A stretch of DNA of 64,000 nucleotides, taken from positions 1 to 64,000 of the forward strand of contig NZ_JAGUCO010000017.1 in NCBI RefSeq assembly GCF_018271995.1. Reading direction: 5' to 3'. How positions within the stretch are numbered: position 1 is the stretch's first letter; each line of letters starts with the position of its first letter. Under the pieces are notes generated by a model. That model saw only the letters and a list, made by a program, of their open reading frames with translations, ran no database searches and was not told the origin of the DNA. The position numbers were made by a program, and so were the translations under genes. Source of the stretch: Carboxylicivirga linearis (GTDB taxonomy: Bacteria > Bacteroidota > Bacteroidia > Bacteroidales > Marinilabiliaceae). Shown piece by piece: positions 27,401 to 36,632 of this stretch.

Positions 27401-29685
27401 AAAGTTTCATGAGCAGTATAAGAACCATATACTGTCGCCTTAATATCCATTTCACCTACTTTTTCATCGTTAATGAAGAGCTCAACGGTTGATGGGCCAT
27501 TCAGTTTTGGCTCTTTCATGGTATGTTTCAGTGTGATTTTTATATCGCCGTAAGGGATTTTTACGTTGCCTTTAAAATCGTGCCAGTATAAACCGAGCGT
27601 TGAATAGCTGTAGCGTAGTTTACCATCTTTAATAAATAAAGCCTGACCGCCAATGTGCTCACCCACGGCATAAATTACCCCTTGAGTAGTTTTATCGGCA
27701 GTTATATAGGCATTAATTTTATAGTTGGTAGATTTAATCTCAGGTCCGGCCAGTTCCGGCACTCGATAAACATTAGGTGTTAATTCCCAGTGTTTCTTAG
27801 CTTCCCTTTGTGGATTCGATTCAGGCTGCAACGGTCTGCCTAATGAACCACCCACAGGATAAACATCATATTTTTCGGCCTCTTCCCAGAAAAGTTTTTC
27901 CAGTTCTTTGACTTTTTCAGGATACTGATCGGCTACGTTTACTTGCTGTATGGGGTCTTCATCGATATTATACAATTCCCATTCGGTTTTCAGAGGGTCG
28001 AAATTAGCCATCGCTGCCGGATCAACCGACCAGGGAATTCGATAAGGTTTTCCGCAAAGTGTCCAACCTTCGTGATACAAGCCTACAAATCCGAGCATTT
28101 CAAAATACTGAGTGGGATGATTGGTTTTAGCATCGGCATTGTTCCAGGCATAGGTCAGTGATCTACCGGGATACTCAATGCGTTTTTGCCCATTTACATA
28201 GTCAGGTGCAGGTACACCGGTAACTTCAAGTATGGTGGGTACCAGGTCGGTTATATTCTGAAACTGACGGCGCCACTCGCCTTTGGCCTTGATTGCTTTG
28301 GGATAACGTATGGCTGTAGCCGACATGGTTCCTCCAAAGTGCGATGCCATTTGTTTGGTCCACTGGAACGGAGTTGATGACGCATAGGCCCATGCTACAG
28401 AATAGTGGTTGGCCATATGTGGGCCTCCCCAAGCTTCCAGTCCTCCGAATTCTTCCAATTTTTCTAGCTGCTGATCCATAGTAAGTGGTGGAAATCCGTT
28501 CTGCATTAAAAGCTCTGAGAAGGTTCCAGTTGGGCTACCTTCAGCCGTACATCCATTATCGGCAGTTAAATAAACAACAAGCGTGTTATCCAGTTCGCCC
28601 ATTTCTTCCAGGTGGCTAATAACCCTTCCTACATGAAAATCGACATGCTCTAAAAAGGCCGCATTTACTTCCATTTGACGGGCAAGATATTTTTTGCCTT
28701 CTTCGCTAAAAGAATCCCATTCCGGAATACTTTCCGGCCAATCAACCATCTCAGCATCTTCGGGCACCAGGCCCATTTTTTTCTGACGTTCAAATTGCTG
28801 CGCTCTATAAGCATGCCAGCCCTCATCAAATTGCCCTTTGTACTTATCACGCCATTCTTCAGGAACCTGTATAGGTGCATGAACGGCACCCGGTGTATAG
28901 TACATAAAGAACGGATCATCGCGCAAGCCTTTCCAGTTATCTAACCATTTAATGGCCTGATCGGCCATGCCATGTGACAGGTGGAATTGAGATCCATCGG
29001 CATTGGTTTTTGGGGTTTCAATAGCCGTAGTATTTTCATACAACAAAGGATGAAACTGGTTGGTTTCACCGCCTAAAAAGCCCCAGAAATATTCAAAACC
29101 CCATACACCTGTTGGCCAACTTTCAAAGGGACCAGCCGGAGAAGCTTCTTCCATAGGCGTATTGTGCCATTTACCAAAGGCTGCAGTGGCATATCCATTT
29201 TCAGTTAAAATTTTGGCTATAGAAGGGGTGGTGTAATCAATTTGTGAATTGTAGCCCGGATAACCGGTGGCAAACTCGGAAATGATCCCTGTTCCAATCT
29301 GGTGGATATTATAACCGGTAAGCAGAGAACCTCGGGTTGGGGAACAAACTGCTGCTACCGACATATGGGTGTAGCGTATTCCCTCATCACCTATACGGTC
29401 GAAAGTAGGGGTCTTCATAACGCCACCATACGATGATGCATTGGAATAACCGGCATCATCGAGCATAACAACCAGTACATTAGGAGCATCCTCGGGCGCA
29501 CTGGGTTGCCCAATAAAATAGGGCTTTGAATCGGTAAGGGTTTTCCCCTGTACGCCTTTCCATTCCTTGTTTGGATAGGGAATAGCATTGCCGGCATCTT
29601 GCATGGCGCTCTTTTGAACCTGTGTGCATGATACAATGGCGAGCATCAGTATGAATCCTGTGCCTACTAAAAATTTGTTTTTCAT
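27292..29685 (-). CDS. Large lipoprotein arylsulfatase (S1 family, CSPTR type)
   Basis: 797 residues. Lipoprotein signal ends at Cys20 (MLAIVSC). Metal aspartates D76 and D77 lie in LVVMLDDAGYSN; the formylglycine motif is C-S-P-T-R from C114 followed by GSLLTGYNIHQIG. Other sites are AAFGKWHN and VYLTADNG. After the sulfatase domain (to about residue 640) comes a beta-sandwich of LamG/concanavalin type (about 660-797, KINAYITADKTTQGVIYAVG and onward). This 780-800-residue build resembles the long arylsulfatases of proteobacteria and mycobacteria. ATG 29685 replaces an upstream in-frame extension (29727) because the lipoprotein signal starts there. A TetR gene lies just upstream on the same strand, probably its regulator. 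Substrate unknown. Confidence 0.92.
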   Translation of the reverse strand: MKNKFLVGTGFILMLAIVSCTQVQKSAMQDAGNAIPYPNKEWKGVQGKTLTDSKPYFIGQPSAPEDAPNVLVVMLDDAGYSNASSYGGVMKTPTFDRIGDEGIRYTHMSVAAVCSPTRGSLLTGYNIHQIGTGIISEFATGYPGYNSQIDYTTPSIAKILTENGYATAAFGKWHNTPMEEASPAGPFESWPTGVWGFEYFWGFLGGETNQFHPLLYENTTAIETPKTNADGSQFHLSHGMADQAIKWLDNWKGLRDDPFFMYYTPGAVHAPIQVPEEWRDKYKGQFDEGWHAYRAQQFERQKKMGLVPEDAEMVDWPESIPEWDSFSEEGKKYLARQMEVNAAFLEHVDFHVGRVISHLEEMGELDNTLVVYLTADNGCTAEGSPTGTFSELLMQNGFPPLTMDQQLEKLEEFGGLEAWGGPHMANHYSVAWAYASSTPFQWTKQMASHFGGTMSATAIRYPKAIKAKGEWRRQFQNITDLVPTILEVTGVPAPDYVNGQKRIEYPGRSLTYAWNNADAKTNHPTQYFEMLGFVGLYHEGWTLCGKPYRIPWSVDPAAMANFDPLKTEWELYNIDEDPIQQVNVADQYPEKVKELEKLFWEEAEKYDVYPVGGSLGRPLQPESNPQREAKKHWELTPNVYRVPELAGPEIKSTNYKINAYITADKTTQGVIYAVGEHIGGQALFIKDGKLRYSYSTLGLYWHDFKGNVKIPYGDIKITLKHTMKEPKLNGPSTVELFINDEKVGEMDIKATVYGSYTAHETFDIGRDEGMPVNEEYEHLGKFKFTEGQLHKVVFDIN

Positions 29686-29917
29686 GTTAGTTAAATTGGT
29701 TAATCTGATTTTTTCAAAGGTTAGCACTGCTAATTAAACTATAGCCAAAATCACTCAATACATACATATTAATGGACTTTATGCCTGCCAACTTGTACGA
29801 TTCATTCAAATTTAACCAATACAAACCACTAAAACATGAACAACACTGTCAGGATTTACACCTACATAGCTCTCTATATAAGGGATACAGAAATATTTAG
29901 GAAATTTTCAACTACCT

Positions 29918-30487
29918 TTAATTACACAGCACTTTATTACCTTGATATAATCCCAGGGTACTTTCCAGAATCTCCATTGCTAAAGCTACCATTGATTCAA
30001 CCGAAAGATTATTAACATCAAGGCGTGTATACCATGTGTCGGTTAGCGTGTGGTAAAACTGTATTATCTCTCTGTCTGATTTATCAGAATAAAACTGCTC
30101 TTTAATTAATGGAAGTAGAATAATCAATGATCGCTCATTACTACCCCTGTACAGTTCACAAAACTGCTTTATGTGGCAATTCTTCAATAGCTGATAATGA
30201 AACAACAATGCATCTTTATATTTAAACATCACTTTGTACAAATCAGGAATGAGCACCTTTACATTGTTACTGATGTCGTTATGGTATACTTCAATGATAC
30301 TCTTATGATGCTTAACAAGCTCCGCTAACAGATGCTCTTTATCGTCGAAATGATAATAAAGGGTTGCCCGGGGTAACTTTGCTTTAGCAGCTAATGCATT
30401 TAAACTAAAATCAGGACCGTTACAGGCAAATTCTTTATAGGCAGTAGTAAGCCATTTTTGATATTTCTTACTTTTTGTTTTCATCAT
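29918..30487 (-). CDS. TetR-family transcriptional regulator
   Basis: 189 residues. The N-terminal helix-turn-helix is clear: AYKEFACNGPDFSLNALAAK then AKLPRATLYYHFDDKEHLL. The C-terminal ligand domain is not a known subgroup. It is transcribed in the same direction as the arylsulfatase 232 bases downstream. It is a paralogue of the TetR at 33033-33599: they share EFAC.GPDFSL.AL..KA.LPRAT.YYHF, SDKS and an LG-LY ending. The duplicated pair suggests related ligands controlling the sulfatase and the DUF1254 gene. Confidence 0.88.
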   Translation of the reverse strand: MMKTKSKKYQKWLTTAYKEFACNGPDFSLNALAAKAKLPRATLYYHFDDKEHLLAELVKHHKSIIEVYHNDISNNVKVLIPDLYKVMFKYKDALLFHYQLLKNCHIKQFCELYRGSNERSLIILLPLIKEQFYSDKSDREIIQFYHTLTDTWYTRLDVNNLSVESMVALAMEILESTLGLYQGNKVLCN

Positions 30488-30920
30488 TTAGGGGATAGAT
30501 GATTAATAACGTTGGTAATAAAGTCTAAAATACACAGATTATAGTTTAAAATCATTATTTATAAGATGCATCAAACAATTAGTTTTTATCACATCTGTCC
30601 TAGATAATAAAATAGAGTCCTACTGTAAGATGCATTTTAGATAGGCCTCAGCCAGTGAACCAAAAAACAAGGTTAGTTTGATGATTAAAAATCGTTTTTG
30701 TTTGAACGTAGTGAGTTTAAACGATTTCAATCAAATAGCCGTAGTTTTTTGAGAGAAGTGGGTGCAGCCTTGATTTTCTTTGCTTCGTTTCTTGTATCAA
30801 GATAAGAAATGAAGTCGGGTTTGGGCGAAGCGCCAATAAACTCAAAATGTTTAGGACAGCTCTGAGTTTTTATATAACCATCCAGGCATAAAAGCTCCTG
30901 ATATTAATATTAGTTCATAA
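30488..30920. other. Intergenic stretch with extragenic inverted repeat
   Basis: About 430 bases between the TetR gene and the next terminator; no gene seen. It contains an inverted repeat, CTTCGTTTCTT (30783-30793) with AAGAAATGAAG (30804-30814), one mismatch. The surrounding text (about 30660-30860, GC-richer, with the word GTGGGTGCAGCCTTGATTTT) looks like a dispersed extragenic element of Bacteroidota, judged from memory only. Confidence 0.5.
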
Positions 30921-30967
30921 AAAAACAGATTCGCTCCACCTGATATTTTAGGAGCAAATCTGTTTTT
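30921..30967 (-). terminator. Terminator of the DUF1254 / Spy-like operon
   Basis: Long inverted repeat: AAAAACAGATTCGCTCC (30921-30937) pairs with GGAGCAAATCTGTTTTT (30951-30967) with one mismatch. On the minus strand it ends in a T-run, 25 bases after the stop of the small gene. Confidence 0.85.
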
Positions 30968-30991
30968 AGAGTTTAGTCTTAATGTATAAGT

Positions 30992-31459
30992 TTATCTTTT
31001 CACTTCAGGAAAAGGCAAGCCACTGGCCAATGAAACTCTTAGCTCACTTAGCACATACATCTCCACCTGATGAAACTGTAGTGCCACCACCGGACCTACC
31101 GACTTACTCACCTTTTTTACATAGCTTGCCAACAACTTATCGTTTTGCTTTATTAATGTTGCCATTTCTTTCAATAATGAGGCAGCTTTTTCATCGGTAA
31201 GATTGCTGATATCATCACCATAAGATTCAAGTAACTCAAAACGCTTTTGCCCCAATTCTTTTCTTTTTCCTTCATATTCGTCATAAATAGTCCAGAAGGC
31301 GGTTTGTTTGGCTTCGTCGGGTTTTACCACTTCGGCTATCAGGGCTTTTTTCTCCATTCCAAAAATAGACTGGATATAATCTACTTCTGCTTTACTTGTT
31401 TGCGCTTTCAGGCCCGAAACAGCCAATGTCAACACTAATAAAATTAATAGCTTTTTCAT
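30992..31459 (-). CDS. Small secreted helical protein, Spy/CpxP-like in shape
   Basis: 155 residues with a signal peptide ending near LKAQ. The mature protein is almost wholly charged helix (DEAKQTAFWTIYDEYEGKRK, GQKRFELLESYGDDISNLTD), with repeated Lys/Glu heptads, resembling periplasmic Spy/CpxP or heavy-metal-resistor-type helical chaperones; motif LTxxQ is absent, so membership is not proven. It lies 40 bases downstream of the DUF1254/DUF1214 gene on the same strand and shares its terminator, so they form an operon. Possibly it assists that lipoprotein in the periplasm. Confidence 0.75.
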   Translation of the reverse strand: MKKLLILLVLTLAVSGLKAQTSKAEVDYIQSIFGMEKKALIAEVVKPDEAKQTAFWTIYDEYEGKRKELGQKRFELLESYGDDISNLTDEKAASLLKEMATLIKQNDKLLASYVKKVSKSVGPVVALQFHQVEMYVLSELRVSLASGLPFPEVKR

Positions 31460-31499
31460 TTTTCTATTGTTTAAGGTATATAATATAGACTACTGTAAT

Positions 31500-32897
31500 T
31501 TATTTTTTCTGAATTGCAGGCATAGCATACAAAGGATTCAGAGCATTGGGTTCCGGCCAGTATATTCTAGTCTGCAATGAAAACAATCCATCGTTGGCAG
31601 GTAACCAGTTTGATATTTTATCCTCCCCCGGATTCTCTTTTTGAATATAAATATCCAACGACCCATCGGAATTGTATTGCAAGCCTTTGGTAGCACTGCC
31701 AATTATATAGCGGTTAATTTCATTTTCAATCAACAATTGCTCAGGCAGTTTATACATGGTTAACGACCAAAAAGATTTTGCCGGCGGAAGTTCATCTTCG
31801 TCAAAATGCAGGATATAATTATGCTTTGAACCATCCAGTTCATCACCATCAGCATCAAAAGTCGATTCGGGATAAAAAGCCTCTTCCAAATCATTGCCCC
31901 ACAAACCAAAGTAAGCAGCAGAGGCTCTGGTCAGGTATTTACCTTCCATGGCTTTTCGAGTTCCAAAAGCTCCGGCCACCAATTGCCATTGATTTTTTCG
32001 TTCTCCCAAACTTGCTGATGCTTCCATAAACTTTTTTCTTCCTGACTCAATTCCCTCTTGCACCGCCTTAATAATCTCCGGATCGTAGTCTTCCGGATTA
32101 TATGGTTTTCCGGGCTTAACACCAATTTTAGCAAAACGTTCAAACATATCCTTTTCTGATGGATGAATCTTACCCATTGCCATTAAGGCATTGAAGTATC
32201 CTATAAAATTTTCGTCATTAGCCTTCTGCGGATTGTAGGGTGGAAGATTCAATAACGGTGATGCCATTATCTGCATATCCTGCCCTATATATTGCCCCAA
32301 TGATTCAACCTGATAACCATTCATCACCGCCTGCGCCTGCTCTATATCATCAGGACCAAACACCTGCGTACGTCCTAAAGCTAGCAGGTAATTTCCTTCC
32401 GATGGTACGACCTTATCAATACCCTCAGGCACCTCTCCTTCCCAATCCGGACCGGTAAACATATATTTGCCGGCACCATTGCCCGTTTTACGCGAACCCA
32501 CATAATCGATATTGTAAGTATACATATCAATTATCTGAAAGGAATAATATCTTCCATCGGTAATCTCGGGGACTGATAATATCTGTGGCTGCACAGACAG
32601 ATCGAACCAAACAGCCGAGTAAAATGTATCGTTATTGGGCCTGACTATAATAGTATCCTGCGGACCATTTAATGTACTGTTATTAACTAAAATATTAAAC
32701 GCAGCGTTATAAGCACCTGACTCGGGATACATAGCCATGGCAAACATCATTTTATAATGCTCCAGCATGGGGTATGCATAAATATAGGCTTCTTTGGCAA
32801 TTTGTTTAGCTTCTTCGGGGGTTAATGAATCATTGCTAAACTTACACCCTGTCAACAATACTGATACCATTAAGGTAAGTAGGAAAAGGTTTTTCAT
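31500..32897 (-). CDS. DUF1254/DUF1214 domain lipoprotein
   Basis: 465 residues. The lipoprotein signal ends at Cys18 (SVLLTGC). The N-terminal DUF1254 part has AKEAYIYAYPMLEHYKMMF, VVRPNNDTFYSAVWFDLS-like text (IIVRPNNDTFYSAVWF) and YYSFQIIDMYTYN. The C-terminal DUF1214 part has YILHFDEDELPPAKSFWSLT, MYKLPEQLLIENEINRYIIG and YIQKENPG. The biochemical function of this two-domain family is not established. ATG 32897 is chosen for its signal peptide over an in-frame extension to 32930. It is followed by the Spy-like gene and preceded by a TetR gene, forming a unit parallel to the TetR/sulfatase unit at 27-30 kb. A link to handling of sulfated or lipid-like compounds is inference from that neighbourhood. 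Confidence 0.9.
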   Translation of the reverse strand: MKNLFLLTLMVSVLLTGCKFSNDSLTPEEAKQIAKEAYIYAYPMLEHYKMMFAMAMYPESGAYNAAFNILVNNSTLNGPQDTIIVRPNNDTFYSAVWFDLSVQPQILSVPEITDGRYYSFQIIDMYTYNIDYVGSRKTGNGAGKYMFTGPDWEGEVPEGIDKVVPSEGNYLLALGRTQVFGPDDIEQAQAVMNGYQVESLGQYIGQDMQIMASPLLNLPPYNPQKANDENFIGYFNALMAMGKIHPSEKDMFERFAKIGVKPGKPYNPEDYDPEIIKAVQEGIESGRKKFMEASASLGERKNQWQLVAGAFGTRKAMEGKYLTRASAAYFGLWGNDLEEAFYPESTFDADGDELDGSKHNYILHFDEDELPPAKSFWSLTMYKLPEQLLIENEINRYIIGSATKGLQYNSDGSLDIYIQKENPGEDKISNWLPANDGLFSLQTRIYWPEPNALNPLYAMPAIQKK

Positions 32898-33032
32898 TTT
32901 ATAAGATTTGAATTTGATTATTGCTATCAATCACAGCTTAAGCATGTACTAATCAAAAGTACTGATAACGAAAAGAAGAAACTTAGACAGGGGTGTCAGG
33001 TTTTACTGTGAATACAGTATAATTTGGCTAAA

Positions 33033-33599
33033 TCAAAGACTCTTAACTTTGGGATGATTGTATAAACCCAAGGTATGCTCCATAATCTCAATGGCCAGAT
33101 TACACATATACTCAACAGTGCAATTCTTAAAGTTGATCCTTGCATACCAGGCACCTGTTAGCGTATTAAAAAATTCAATAAGATCCACATTTGACTTATC
33201 CGAATTAAAATATTTACGAATAAAAGGAAGTAAAATCTCGATTGAACAGGTATTTATTCTCGTATAAACATTCTGAAAAGCTTCAACATGATTGTTTCGA
33301 AGCAATTGCTGGTGAAACCTGACATTTAATTTATAACGAAACATAACTTCATACAAATCAGGGATTAATTCAGATACTTCTCTTTTTAGTTCATTACTAA
33401 ATTGCTCAGCCACTTTGCAATGATAAACCAATAACTCTTCTGTAAGGTGCTCTTTATTATTAAAATGATAATAAAAAGTGGCACGCGGGAGACCAGCTTT
33501 ACCGGAAAGAGCTTTTAGGCTAAAGTCTGGTCCATAACAGGCAAATTCTTTGTAGGCAGCCTCCAGCCATTTTTGAAATGTCAGGGGTTTGGTATTCAT
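33033..33599 (-). CDS. TetR-family transcriptional regulator (paralogue)
   Basis: 188 residues. HTH region AYKEFACYGPDFSLKALSGK, then AGLPRATFYYHFNNKEHLTE, nearly the same as the TetR at 29918-30487; the C-terminal domain is more diverged but still collinear (ELIPDLYEVMFRYK, FNSDKSNVDLIEFFNTLTGAWYAR). It lies 135 bases upstream of the DUF1254 gene, same strand, and probably controls that operon and itself. No clear palindromic operator is visible in the short gap. Confidence 0.88.
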   Translation of the reverse strand: MNTKPLTFQKWLEAAYKEFACYGPDFSLKALSGKAGLPRATFYYHFNNKEHLTEELLVYHCKVAEQFSNELKREVSELIPDLYEVMFRYKLNVRFHQQLLRNNHVEAFQNVYTRINTCSIEILLPFIRKYFNSDKSNVDLIEFFNTLTGAWYARINFKNCTVEYMCNLAIEIMEHTLGLYNHPKVKSL

Positions 33600-33934
33600 G
33601 AAATATTATCAAGTCTTTAAAATCCTTTATGTCTCTCTAAATTAAAAATAAAATATGGCAATGTCAGCACTTTAGCAGCTTTCTACAAAAAATTGCTTTT
33701 TAAGTGCAAACGAAGAAAAGTACAAATATCATATTCCATTTACTCAACTCATATCTCAACATACAACCAAATTATTGGTACAACTAACAGTTATTTTTAC
33801 TCAATACGTATTTATTCGCATTTCGTAATCATAATCATTAACTATCTTAGTTGGTTTTTCATAATATTTTCTCATCTTTAGTATTATTTATATTCTTAAA
33901 TAAATTCAAATACAAACCTTACAGTTGAAATAAG
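33600..33934. other. Divergent intergenic region
   Basis: About 335 bases, very AT-rich, between the second TetR gene (minus) and a chemoreceptor-like gene (plus). Promoters are expected, but I see no motif worth naming. Confidence 0.4.
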
Positions 33935-35071
33935 ATGCCAAACCTACTATCGTTTTACAATTCATTGAATAAGTATGAAATTTATTTAATTCTTTTATCA
34001 ATAAGTGCTGTTGGATATATTGTGGTTACCCACCGAATCGGAAAAGGTTCTGTAATCTGGAAGATTGCATTAACCTTTATGCCCAGCCTACTAATTATGG
34101 CATATAGTGCTTTTGCCTTTGCACTATCTTTCAATTACTTATTATTTATTCCGGCATTAGGTGGCTTATTCGCATCTTTCCTATTTTTGGTAAAACTTAT
34201 TAAGAAGCCATTTGGTGAAGTAGAACAAATAATACATAACTTCTCTCAGGGAGATTTGAATATTGTTATTGATGACAAACTATTAAAGGATAACACTGAA
34301 TTAGGCAAAATATCACGAAGCATACAGGAAGTTTCTGAATCGCTTAATAATATTATACAGGAAGTAAAAAACGTTTCGCAGGAGGTGGTTAGTCATAGTT
34401 CACAGCTTAGTCACACATCTCAACTATTGGCAAACGGAACCAATACTCAGGCTGCCGCAACAGAGGAAATAGGCAGTTCGCTGGAAGAAGCACATGCAAT
34501 AATTAAACTAAGCAGCGACCATGCAGGTAAGGCAAAGCAGATTTCTACTGATGCTGCTAAAAAGATTAACGACAACATAAAGAAATCGGAGGAGACCAAA
34601 ATTTCAATCAATAATATCTTAAGTAATATCAACAAGATTAACGACCTGAGCGAACAAACCAAAATACTTTCATTAAATGCGGCTGTAGAAGCTGCCAGGG
34701 CTGGAGATCATGGAAGAGGTTTTGCCGTAGTAGCCCATGAAGTGCGCAACCTGGCTCAAAACAGCAATCATTTTTCGGGTATCATTCATACCCTCTCATC
34801 ATCAGCTTTACAAATGGGTACTGAAGCTTCAGACTCACTAAATAACATGGCTCCTGAAATACTAAATACTGCCACCTTGGTTGATGAAATTAATACTGGT
34901 GCTTTAGAACAGAAACATTCTATGGATCAGATTTCAAGCGCTCTTGCTGAGTTAAATAACATAACACAAGAAACAAGTGCCAATAGTCAGGAGATGTCAG
35001 CCAGCGCAGAACAACTAATGCATCAGTCTAAGAAACTGAATGAATTAATTTCGTTTTTTAAAACAAACTAA
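33935..35071 (+). CDS. Methyl-accepting chemotaxis-type receptor without a periplasmic sensor
   Basis: 378 residues. Three hydrophobic helices (about 14-30, 42-62, 66-86) with hardly any loop replace the usual ligand domain. A HAMP-like linker ([19 protein letters not shown]) leads to the signalling coiled coil. The hairpin tip is typical: [20 protein letters not shown], followed by [18 protein letters not shown]. The methylation helices are short, placing it in a short MCP class. No cheA, cheW or cheY gene lies nearby, so its kinase partner is elsewhere; it may serve a non-motility pathway. It probably senses a membrane or intracellular signal. Confidence 0.9.
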   Translation: MPNLLSFYNSLNKYEIYLILLSISAVGYIVVTHRIGKGSVIWKIALTFMPSLLIMAYSAFAFALSFNYLLFIPALGGLFASFLFLVKLIKKPFGEVEQIIHNFSQGDLNIVIDDKLLKDNTELGKISRSIQEVSESLNNIIQEVKNVSQEVVSHSSQLSHTSQLLANGTNTQAAATEEIGSSLEEAHAIIKLSSDHAGKAKQISTDAAKKINDNIKKSEETKISINNILSNINKINDLSEQTKILSLNAAVEAARAGDHGRGFAVVAHEVRNLAQNSNHFSGIIHTLSSSALQMGTEASDSLNNMAPEILNTATLVDEINTGALEQKHSMDQISSALAELNNITQETSANSQEMSASAEQLMHQSKKLNELISFFKTN

Positions 35072-35107
35072 AGCGCATGGATTCTTCGCTATATCATTTT
35101 TCTATGA

Positions 35108-36307
35108 TCAGATCTTTTTGTTAGACAATCTGAAATTAAAGTAGGTTAAGGCACGCCATAACCATTCAAGCGGACCATACTTATATTTCTTAAACCATAC
35201 CTGACAAAACCACATCTGAAACACCCAAAACAAGGCTGCATACAAAAAACTCAACGTATTACCCAGGTATTGATAAAGAGCAAGTCCATAACCATAAAAC
35301 AAGGGGACTCCAATTAATGGCTGCATAACATAACTGGTTAAACTCATTCGTCCGTATTGAGATAGTGCAGTGAATATTCCTGCCTTTTCAAACCGGTAAT
35401 ACAAAAGCATAAAACCACTGATCCAGATTGTTAATATCGATAAATTGGTAAAAATACCCGCCAGCTCAATAATTAATGACTTTTGAGTGTCATTCGTTTC
35501 AATAATTACAGGTAAAAAGCGACTGATTAACAGAAAAACAATCATTACTATTACACCCCCACTCAACATTGTCCAAAGCGGCCTTTTATTTTTAGTAGAT
35601 TTCTCAAAAAAACCGATTCGTCCCAGTATCATACCTACCACAAATAAACCAAACAACTGGTAAACTCGTGCCGATGCCACCGTCCACTTTACAACAGTTA
35701 TAAAACCGGATGCTGAATTATGCTTCAATACATCAAAGAATGATCCATTACAAAACGTTTGAAATGCCGTACCCCAATCACCCCAATCGCGCTGAATTAC
35801 AAAATCAGGATTAATAAAGCTATAAACCAGCTCATAAATACGGGTAATGTGTAATAGCAGTATTGCAGCCACCGTAATTAAATATTTGGTTGGTACTTTA
35901 TAAAAGAATATTAAAGGCAGCCCCATAATAGCATAAATCATCAGAATATCGCCCGTATAAACTAAGCGATGCAAATAACCTAATACTAAAAGAATTACCA
36001 GGCGCCAAACAAACCTCCCTCTAAAATCAATACCTCTTCTCTCCTGCCCTTGCATTTGAATAAAAAAGCTGAATCCAAATAATACAGAGAATATGGCATA
36101 TGATTTACCGGCAAATAAAAAGAATATTACATCATGAATCACTTTATCTGCTCCAGTCAAAATGATAGGATTATACTGTGCAGGCCAATAAAAGTCGAAA
36201 TGCTCAAGTGCATGAAGCAAAAGTATTCCGGTAAGTGCCAGACCTCGCAATGCGTCAACCACCACAATGCGTGGCTTTGAAACAGGATTAGTTAGATTTT
36301 TATTCAT
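35108..36307 (-). CDS. DUF418 (YeiB-like) multi-pass membrane protein
   Basis: 399 residues with about ten membrane helices. The start RIVVVDALRGLALTGILLLH is the family signature (VDxLRGxAxxGIxxxN). The C-terminal DUF418 region includes ALSQYGRMSLTSYVMQPLIG, then GPLEWLWRALTYF, the conserved 'GPxExLWR' end. The family resembles acyltransferase-3 proteins; its substrate is unknown. Single gene on the minus strand, with a spacing of over 300 bases to the galactose operon. Confidence 0.9.
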   Translation of the reverse strand: MNKNLTNPVSKPRIVVVDALRGLALTGILLLHALEHFDFYWPAQYNPIILTGADKVIHDVIFFLFAGKSYAIFSVLFGFSFFIQMQGQERRGIDFRGRFVWRLVILLVLGYLHRLVYTGDILMIYAIMGLPLIFFYKVPTKYLITVAAILLLHITRIYELVYSFINPDFVIQRDWGDWGTAFQTFCNGSFFDVLKHNSASGFITVVKWTVASARVYQLFGLFVVGMILGRIGFFEKSTKNKRPLWTMLSGGVIVMIVFLLISRFLPVIIETNDTQKSLIIELAGIFTNLSILTIWISGFMLLYYRFEKAGIFTALSQYGRMSLTSYVMQPLIGVPLFYGYGLALYQYLGNTLSFLYAALFWVFQMWFCQVWFKKYKYGPLEWLWRALTYFNFRLSNKKI

Positions 36308-36583
36308 TTTGTAAGGATTATCTTTTTCAAAAATAAATAAAAATCAATATCATAGGTAGTTAAAATCTTTATTAGATATGGTTGATTTGTTTACTCTCTT
36401 AATAGTATTTTGAAGATGCAAAAAATTCCAAAATACGGGTTAATACTAAATTATCTTCCATATTACTCCCCTGTTTTAGCTGTAGACAAAAGGTTTAAGT
36501 TAATAAGTGGTTGATATTTTTGGCGAGGTATCAACCGTTTTCTCTTTTTTGGAAACCAAACTTATAATATATTCAAATAAAAA
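36308..36583. other. Intergenic stretch
   Basis: Together with the next terminator this is a 325-base gap between the DUF418 gene and the galactose operon, both on minus. It is AT-rich, and no gene or repeat is seen. It should hold the promoter of the DUF418 gene. Confidence 0.4.
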
Positions 36584-36607
36584 GAGGGCTGCCAAACGAC
36601 AGCCCTC
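36584..36607 (-). terminator. Terminator of the galactose operon
   Basis: Perfect 8-bp stem GAGGGCTG / CAGCCCTC, loop CCAAACGA; on the minus strand followed by TTTTTATTTG. It lies 26 bases after the transporter stop. Confidence 0.92.
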
Positions 36608-36632
36608 CTTAAAATATAATCAGTTGTGTTGA

